A stretch of 64,000 nucleotides of DNA from Arthrobacter sp. Soil764 (lineage in GTDB: Bacteria; Actinomycetota; Actinomycetes; Actinomycetales; Micrococcaceae): positions 1-64,000 of the forward strand of contig NZ_LMSI01000023.1 of assembly GCF_001428075.1 (NCBI RefSeq), given 5' to 3'. A program made the position numbers and the translations under genes. This document shows positions 59,070 through 64,000 of this stretch, piece after piece; positions within the stretch are counted from its first letter, which is position 1, and the number at the start of each line of letters is the position of its first letter. The notes below the pieces were generated by a model. It was not told the origin of the DNA. It saw nothing but the letters and a program-made list of their open reading frames with translations, and searched no databases.

Positions 59070-59704
59070 GCAGCACAGTGGAAGACCGCCGGGCGGACGG
59101 CACACCGGGTAGAAGCAGCGGACCGGACATGCGCAGGATCTTGTTCCGCGAAACCCATTCCGCGCGGGCCGCGGTGTCCGTTGTTGCCGCTGTCCTTGTC
59201 CTGGTGCTGGCCGCCTACGGTGTCCTCGAAGCGGGAGTCCACGCCGTGGGCCAGCCGGCGTGGCTGATTGAGCCGCAGGTGGCGGCCCAGCGCATGGTGG
59301 ATCTTCCTGCCGGAACCTCACCGCTGTTGCTTGCCTCGCTCGGTGCCGTGCTGGCGATGGTGGGCCTGATCTTCCTGCTCAATGGCGTCCTCCCGGGAAA
59401 GCGGGCCCGCCATCTCCTTGGCGGCGGACGGGGGGAGAGGCTCCCGGCCGTGGTGGTGGACGACGAGGTTATCGCATCCTCCCTCGCCCGCCGCGCCAGG
59501 CTGGCCGCCAATGTCACTCCCGAACAGGTCATGGTGGTTGTCTCCCAGCGACAGGTGCTGGTCAACGTCCGGCCCACCTCCGGTGTTCCCGTGGACCAGG
59601 ACAGGGTGCTGGAAGCCGTCCGCGACGAGCTGGACCAGATGCTGCTGGAACCGGCACCGGTTCCCCGCATCAATGTCACTGCTTCCGGGGTGATCGGCGC
59701 ATGA
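59066..59704 (+). CDS. DUF6286-like membrane protein of the Asp23 operon
   Basis: 212 residues from a GTG overlapping the previous TGA. Two membrane helices (AAVSVVAAVLVLVLAAYGVL and LLLASLGAVLAMVGLIFLLNGV) flank a short extracellular loop. The C-terminal cytoplasmic domain (VVVDDEVIASSLARRARLAA, then VLVNVRPTSGVPVD) is probably another Asp23-fold part, as in AmaP. It belongs to the same translationally coupled operon. Confidence 0.75.
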   Translation: MSSTVEDRRADGTPGRSSGPDMRRILFRETHSARAAVSVVAAVLVLVLAAYGVLEAGVHAVGQPAWLIEPQVAAQRMVDLPAGTSPLLLASLGAVLAMVGLIFLLNGVLPGKRARHLLGGGRGERLPAVVVDDEVIASSLARRARLAANVTPEQVMVVVSQRQVLVNVRPTSGVPVDQDRVLEAVRDELDQMLLEPAPVPRINVTASGVIGA

Positions 59705-60312
59705 ACAGCACGCCGGCGCTGCTCAACCGCATCCTGCTCACCGTGCTGGGCTTGATCCTGCTGGGGGTAGGCGTCCTGCTAGTGCTGCTGGCCACCCTTC
59801 CTCCGGTGGCCTCCTGGTGGCACTCCTGGTCAGCCGGGGCGTGGAACGGCATTAACCGGCTCTTTGACTCCACCCGGTTCCCCGGCCGCCCGGAAAGCTG
59901 GCTGTGGATCGTGGCGGCACTGGCGCTCCTGGCACTGATGGGGCTGATGGTGGCCTGGATTGCCCAGCAAGGAAAAGGGCGGTCAAACCTGCTGGCCGCC
60001 GAATACGATCCCGGCGACACCCCGGGCGATGTCCGGATTGGCGGCGGGGTAGCGGAACAGGCGCTGAGGCAGGCCCTCGAGGGACGACCGGACCTTGCCG
60101 GTGCAACCGTCACCACCTACGACGTGAAAGGCTCACCGGCGTTGAAGGTGCGCCTCCTGCCGCGCCAGGGCGTGGCCCCGCACCTGCTCGCAGCCGAGGT
60201 CGCCGGGCTGCTGGACGCCCTGGAAACTGTCGTGGGCAAGGAGATTCCCGTCCTTGTCCACATCGGGGCCGGGGCGCGGACCCGCTTCGGCCACGCCGAG
60301 CGGGTCCGCTGA
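59701..60312 (+). CDS. AmaP-like alkaline shock membrane anchor protein
   Basis: 203 residues overlapping the previous TGA by 4 bases. Two N-terminal helices (ILLTVLGLILLGVGVLLVLL; SWLWIVAALALLALMGLMVA) are followed by a soluble domain that ends VGKEIPVLVHIGAGAR, with a beta-alpha pattern like Asp23. AmaP in Staphylococcus aureus anchors Asp23 to the membrane in this way. It is the last gene of the operon and converges with the alpha-glucosidase gene. Confidence 0.8.
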   Translation: MNSTPALLNRILLTVLGLILLGVGVLLVLLATLPPVASWWHSWSAGAWNGINRLFDSTRFPGRPESWLWIVAALALLALMGLMVAWIAQQGKGRSNLLAAEYDPGDTPGDVRIGGGVAEQALRQALEGRPDLAGATVTTYDVKGSPALKVRLLPRQGVAPHLLAAEVAGLLDALETVVGKEIPVLVHIGAGARTRFGHAERVR

Positions 60313-60325
60313 AGTCTTTTTGCCG

Positions 60326-62131
60326 CTACATCCTCTGCAGATACACCGTGCAGTCCACCGGGACCTCACGCATTTCGGCCCAGTCTTCGGCCGGTTCGGG
60401 ACCGCTGGACAGCACCACCACGTAACCTTCGGGCACGGGGGCCGAGGCGAAGCCCATGTTGGACAGCACCACCACCTGGCCGTTCCGGAACGCCAGCAGA
60501 CCGCTGTCCGGCGCGTGCCCGTCAGTCCACTCCACGCTGCCGCGGCCCAGCTGCCGGGCTGACCTGAAGGCCAGGGCCGCCCGGTAAAGCTCCAGCGTTG
60601 AGCCCTCCTCGCCGTCCTGCTGGTCGGCGGCCAGGGGACCGAAGCTTTCCGGCTGGGGGAGCCACGGGCCGGGAGCGTCTCCGGACGGTGTTCCAGAGAA
60701 ACCAAAGCCGGGTTGGTCCGCAGCCCACGGCAGCGGGACGCGGCAGCCGTCCCGGCCGATCTCCGCACCTTGGGTGCGGAAGAAGGTGGGGTCCTGCCTG
60801 GCGGAGTCGGAAAGGGTGGTGTGCTCCGGAAGACCCAGTTCCTCGCCCTGGTAAAGGTAGGCCGACCCCGGAAGCGCCAGCGCAACCATGGTGGCGGCCC
60901 GGGCGCGGGCAAGACCCAGGGCTGCATCGGGTTGTTCGTCTGCGGCACCGATGCCCTTGGGGAAAGTGGTGGGGTCTTTGAGCCCAAAACGGGTGCTGTG
61001 CCGGACTGTATCGTGGTTGCTGAGGACCCAGGTGCATGGCGCCCCCACGGATGCTGCAGCTGCCAGGGATGCGTCGATGGCCTCAGCCATGCGTTCGGCG
61101 TCCCAGCCGGCAAGCAGGAAATCGAAGTTGAAGGCTTGCTGCATCTCATCGGGCCGGACATACCTGGCGAGCCGTTCGGCCGGTTCCACCCAGGCCTCTG
61201 CCACCATCATCCGGTCCCCGCCATATTCTCCCAGGACCCGGTTCCAGTCGCGGTAGATGGCATGGACGCCGTCCTGGTCGAAGAACGGTGACGGCGGATA
61301 CATCGGGGAGACAGCCCGGTGCGGTTCCTCGGCGTCGGTGTGGGCGTGGGGTGCATCACCGGGCAGGTGGCTCTCCCGGCGCGGAGCGGAGGTTCCTTCC
61401 ACCATCGCAGCTGCCCCCTCCCAGTCCGGAAGTCCTGCTTCCTTGACCAGGCCGTGGGCAACATCCACACGGAAGCCGTCCGCGCCGCGGTCCAGCCAGA
61501 AGCGCAGTACCGAACGCATCTCCTCGTGCACGTCCGGGTTCTCCCAGTTCAGGTCCGGCTGCTTGGTGTCGAAGAGGTGCAGGTACCACTGGCCGGAAGA
61601 TCCATCCGCCGCGGTCACACGGGTCCAGGCCGGGCCGCCAAAAATGGACTTCCAGTTGTTGGGCGGCCTCCTGCCGTCCCCGGATCCAGGGATCTCATCC
61701 TTGCCGTCCCGGAAGATGTAGCGGTCGCGTTCAGGACTTCCCGGCGCTGCCGCCAGCGCCTCCCGGAACCAGGCATGCTCGTCCGAAGTGTGGTTGGGCA
61801 CCAGGTCAACGATGACCTTCAGCCCACGGCGGTGAGCTTCCTGCAACATGGCATCGAAGTCCGCCAGCGAACCGAAAAGCGGGTCCACCTGCCGGTAGTC
61901 CGCAACGTCGTAGCCGCCGTCGGCCTGCGGCGACTTGTAGAACGGCGACAGCCAGATGGCGTCCACGCCCAGCCCTTCGAGATAGGGGAGCCGGTCCCGG
62001 ACGCCGCGCAGGTCGCCCATTCCATCACCGTTGCCGTCGGCAAAGGATCGCGGGTAGATCTGGTAGACCACGGCGTCGGCCCACCAGGGTGATGGCTGTG
62101 GTTGGGGCGCCGGAACGGATATGTCGGGCAT
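60326..62131 (-). CDS. GH13 alpha-glucosidase / oligo-1,6-glucosidase type
   Basis: 601 residues with AGGGGAACCAA before the ATG. It has the alpha-amylase family regions: AVVYQIYPRSFAD at the N-terminus, DLVPNHTSDEH, GFRVDVAHG with nucleophile Asp223, VAEAWVE with acid/base Glu312, and LSNHDTVRH with Asp374. It has no signal peptide, so it acts in the cytoplasm on imported alpha-linked disaccharides (maltose, isomaltose, trehalose-like). It is divergent from the sugar ABC importer. The shared LacI-type operator probably co-regulates both. Confidence 0.92.
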   Translation of the reverse strand: MPDISVPAPQPQPSPWWADAVVYQIYPRSFADGNGDGMGDLRGVRDRLPYLEGLGVDAIWLSPFYKSPQADGGYDVADYRQVDPLFGSLADFDAMLQEAHRRGLKVIVDLVPNHTSDEHAWFREALAAAPGSPERDRYIFRDGKDEIPGSGDGRRPPNNWKSIFGGPAWTRVTAADGSSGQWYLHLFDTKQPDLNWENPDVHEEMRSVLRFWLDRGADGFRVDVAHGLVKEAGLPDWEGAAAMVEGTSAPRRESHLPGDAPHAHTDAEEPHRAVSPMYPPSPFFDQDGVHAIYRDWNRVLGEYGGDRMMVAEAWVEPAERLARYVRPDEMQQAFNFDFLLAGWDAERMAEAIDASLAAAASVGAPCTWVLSNHDTVRHSTRFGLKDPTTFPKGIGAADEQPDAALGLARARAATMVALALPGSAYLYQGEELGLPEHTTLSDSARQDPTFFRTQGAEIGRDGCRVPLPWAADQPGFGFSGTPSGDAPGPWLPQPESFGPLAADQQDGEEGSTLELYRAALAFRSARQLGRGSVEWTDGHAPDSGLLAFRNGQVVVLSNMGFASAPVPEGYVVVLSSGPEPAEDWAEMREVPVDCTVYLQRM

Positions 62132-62157
62132 TTGGTTCCCCTCTGATAACTTTTTGA

Positions 62158-62171
62158 TGTAAACGCTTGCA
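62158..62171. promoter_or_regulatory. LacI-family operator in the alpha-glucosidase/malE spacer
   Basis: TGTAAACGCTTGCA has the same AARCGCTT core as the site before the GH68 gene. It overlaps the -35 (TTGCAT, 62167-62172) of the importer promoter, so a bound repressor would block transcription of both divergent units. Confidence 0.65.
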
Positions 62172-62196
62172 TTCCCGACAGCAACCTTACTAGTGT
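62167..62196 (+). promoter_or_regulatory. Promoter of the sugar ABC importer
   Basis: TTGCAT (62167-62172) and TAGTGT (62191-62196) are 18 bases apart, 76 bases before the malE-like start codon. Confidence 0.5.
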
Positions 62197-62271
62197 GATG
62201 GTCACCACATCAACCTCACCTAGCAAGCGCACTGTCGACTTACTTGTCACTCAGCGAGGAGCTTCAAGCTA

Positions 62272-63561
62272 ATGAAAACCCCGAGATTCCTGCTTCCGGC
62301 TGCCACTGCCGGCATTCTGGCCCTTACGTTGACCGCCTGCGGGGGTGGAGGTGGAGGCGGCACCACGGGCGGTGGTGGCAGCGACGCTGAAGCCAACCTC
62401 GACGGCCGCGGCCCCATCACCTACGTCCAGGGCAAGGACAACAACAACGTTGTGCGCCCCTTCATTGAGAAGTGGAACGCGGCCCACCCTGATGAAAAGG
62501 TCACGTTCAAAGAGCAGACCGACCAGGCGGACCAGCAGCACGACGACCTCGTCCAGCACTTCCAGGCCAAGCAGTCCGACTATGACGTGGTCAGCGTGGA
62601 CGTTATCTGGACCGCGGAGTTTGCGGCCAAGGGCTGGCTGCAGCCGTTGAAGGACAAAATGGCTATCGACACTTCCAAGATGCTCAAGGCACCGGTGGAA
62701 GCGGCATCGTACAAGGGCACGCTCTACGCTGCGCCCAAGGATTCCGACGGTGGCATCCTCTTCTACCGCAAGGACCTGGTCCCCAACGCGCCCAAGACCT
62801 GGGACGAGATGATGGGCATGTGCTCCATCGCCAAGCAAAACAACATCGGGTGCTACTCCGGCCAGTTCAGTAAGTACGAAGGCCTCACCGTTAACGCTTC
62901 CGAGGCCATCAACTCTGCCGGCGGTTCGGTTCTCAACAAGGACGGCAAGCCGAACCTGAACACGCCGGAAGCCAAGGCCGGCCTGGAGAACCTGGCCAAA
63001 GCATACGCGGACGGCAACATCCCCAAGGAAGCCATCACCTTCAAGGAAGAGGACAGCCGCCAGGCTTTCCAGAGCGGCAAGCTGCTGTTCCTCCGCAACT
63101 GGCCCTACGTCTACAGCCTGATGAGCACTGAAGGCTCTTCTGCCGTCAAGGACAAGTTCGGCATGGCGCCCCTGCCGGGCAAGGACGGCCCCGGCGCTTC
63201 CGCCCTTGGCGGGCACAACGCAGCCATCAGTGTGTATTCCAAGAACAAGGCCACGGCCTTGGATTTCATCAAGTTCATTGAGACCGAGGAAAACCAGAAG
63301 TTCTTTGCGAACCAGGCCTCGCTGGCTCCGATCCTGACGTCGCTGTACGAAGACCAGGCACTTGTGGCCAAGCTGCCTTATCTGTCTGTTCTCCAGACCT
63401 CGATCCAGAACGCCGTACCGCGTCCCGTGACGCCGTTCTACCCGGCAGTCACCAAGGCAATCCAAGACAACGCATACCCGGCCATCAAGGGAGAAAAGTC
63501 AGTGGAAAGCGCGCTTACTGATATGCAGAAGTCCATCGAATCCGCTGGTGCGGGACAGTAG
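62272..63561 (+). CDS. Sugar ABC importer substrate-binding lipoprotein (maltose/trehalose type)
   Basis: 429 residues with GAGGAG before the ATG. A signal peptide ends in the lipobox LTLTAC, followed by a flexible Gly-rich linker (GGGGGGGTTGGGG). The body is a family 1 solute-binding protein (PITYVQGKDNNNVVRPFIEK; YDVVSVDVIWTAEFAAKGWL; FRKDLVPNAPKTWDEMM form: FYRKDLVPNAPKTW). This pattern fits the trehalose/maltose (LpqY/MalE) group. The permease gene follows after 7 bases, and a GH13 enzyme for intracellular breakdown is divergent. Confidence 0.92.
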   Translation: MKTPRFLLPAATAGILALTLTACGGGGGGGTTGGGGSDAEANLDGRGPITYVQGKDNNNVVRPFIEKWNAAHPDEKVTFKEQTDQADQQHDDLVQHFQAKQSDYDVVSVDVIWTAEFAAKGWLQPLKDKMAIDTSKMLKAPVEAASYKGTLYAAPKDSDGGILFYRKDLVPNAPKTWDEMMGMCSIAKQNNIGCYSGQFSKYEGLTVNASEAINSAGGSVLNKDGKPNLNTPEAKAGLENLAKAYADGNIPKEAITFKEEDSRQAFQSGKLLFLRNWPYVYSLMSTEGSSAVKDKFGMAPLPGKDGPGASALGGHNAAISVYSKNKATALDFIKFIETEENQKFFANQASLAPILTSLYEDQALVAKLPYLSVLQTSIQNAVPRPVTPFYPAVTKAIQDNAYPAIKGEKSVESALTDMQKSIESAGAGQ

Positions 63562-63568
63562 TTCTGCC

Positions 63569-64000
63569 ATGGCAACCGAACTAGGCCCGACGCCGGTTAA
63601 GAAGCCGGCGTCGGGCGGTACCCCCGTCCATCACGCGCCCAAGGGCGTAGGGGAGGACAACAGGATTGCAAGCCAGGGCCGGTGGGCATCCTGGCTCCTG
63701 GCCCCCACCATCGTCGCCCTGGGCGTAGTGATTATTTACCCCATCATCAGCGCCATCGTGATGTCCTTCCAGAAGGACGCCGGCCTGGATCCCGCCACCG
63801 GCCTCTTCACTGCAGGCGGCTCCGCGGGCATCCAGAACTACGTGAACTGGCTGGCGCAGCAGTGCTCAGCGCCGGGCGGCGGAACCGTAGCCTGCCCTCC
63901 AGGCACCCTGGGCGGCCAGTTCTGGTCCGCCACCGCCACCACCTTCTTCTTCACGATCGTGACGGTAACGCTGGAGACCGTACTGGGCTTCTGGATGGCC
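63569..64000 (+). CDS. Sugar ABC importer permease, MalF-like, 3' end outside window
   Basis: 144 codons are visible to the window edge. The N-terminus is a 40-residue polar tail (MATELGPTPVKKPASGGTPV first), followed by a first membrane helix (WLLAPTIVALGVVIIYPII) and the start of the MalF/UgpA-type fold with an extracellular loop containing two Cys (QQCSAPGGGTVACPPG) and the next helix (FFFTIVTVTLETVLGFWMA). It forms the importer channel with a second permease that should follow. A perfect hairpin lies in its first codons. Confidence 0.88.
   Translation, partial: MATELGPTPVKKPASGGTPVHHAPKGVGEDNRIASQGRWASWLLAPTIVALGVVIIYPIISAIVMSFQKDAGLDPATGLFTAGGSAGIQNYVNWLAQQCSAPGGGTVACPPGTLGGQFWSATATTFFFTIVTVTLETVLGFWMA
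63585..63616. other. Perfect 12-bp hairpin at the start of the MalF-like gene
   Basis: GCCCGACGCCGG and its exact complement enclose an 8-base loop, beginning 16 bases after the start codon. It lies inside the reading frame (codons about 6-16). Such a stem just behind an abundant binding-protein gene could limit read-through or translation into the permease gene. Confidence 0.8.

Overview
The window is GC-rich actinobacterial chromosome. Gene content, the high-GC codon usage, a GH68 fructosyl hydrolase, a TctCBA citrate-type transporter, a QorR/Qor2-type redox pair and tRNAs that mostly lack an encoded CCA point to the Micrococcaceae, most likely Arthrobacter sensu lato or Pseudarthrobacter. 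That placement is an inference; no marker gene fixes the species. I saw no transposase, prophage module, CRISPR array or replication origin. The mosaic of short, well-packed operons looks like ordinary chromosome with several accessory metabolic cassettes.

Layout, left end: a stress and envelope island (1-4.6 kb) holds a holin-like membrane protein cut by the window edge, a LEA-like helical protein with a perfect 78-bp in-frame duplication, a membrane-anchored coiled coil, an NAD-dependent epimerase/dehydratase and a SigB/SigF-type sigma factor. From 4.8 to 14.7 kb lies a nearly gapless operon: GmhB-like phosphatase, GT9 heptosyltransferase-like enzyme, two GT4-type glycosyltransferases, GmhA-like isomerase, HldE-like kinase/nucleotidyltransferase, SDR, aldehyde dehydrogenase and a second HldE. 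Together these could make and transfer an ADP-activated heptose in a Gram-positive organism that has no LPS. This is the most interesting system in the window. A spermidine-synthase-like gene follows it.

Middle: a LysR/MHS-transporter/3-hydroxybutyrate-dehydrogenase-like unit (15.7-18.9 kb), a divergent redox-sensing HxlR regulator and quinone reductase (19.4-20.8 kb), an amino-acid permease, an MDR oxidoreductase, and a histidine-utilisation unit (IclR regulator, hutU, hutH; 24.0-28.4 kb). Its formimidoylglutamase (hutG) sits 8 kb away at 36.3-37.3 kb. Between them are a FAH-family hydrolase, a universal stress protein, the tctCBA transporter and a CitAB/DcuSR-like two-component system. Two copies of a 58-bp palindromic repeat occur, one at 15.6 kb supplying both stop codons of two converging genes, one between hutU and hutH.

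Right: an Na+/H+ antiporter, purine permease, CopC-like protein, a tandem Usp protein beside a large rifampin-phosphotransferase-like PEP-utilising protein, a LolA-like protein with an ABC exporter, an NlpC/P60 cell-wall hydrolase, a CDF metal exporter, a zincin-like protein, a DMT exporter, a DsbA-like oxidoreductase, a PHP phosphoesterase and a tRNA operon (Glu, Asp, Phe). The final part has a GH68 enzyme, a five-gene Asp23/AmaP-type operon, and an alpha-glucosidase divergent from a sugar ABC importer that runs off the right edge. Similar LacI-type operator sequences lie upstream of the GH68 gene and between the alpha-glucosidase and the importer, suggesting carbohydrate-responsive control.
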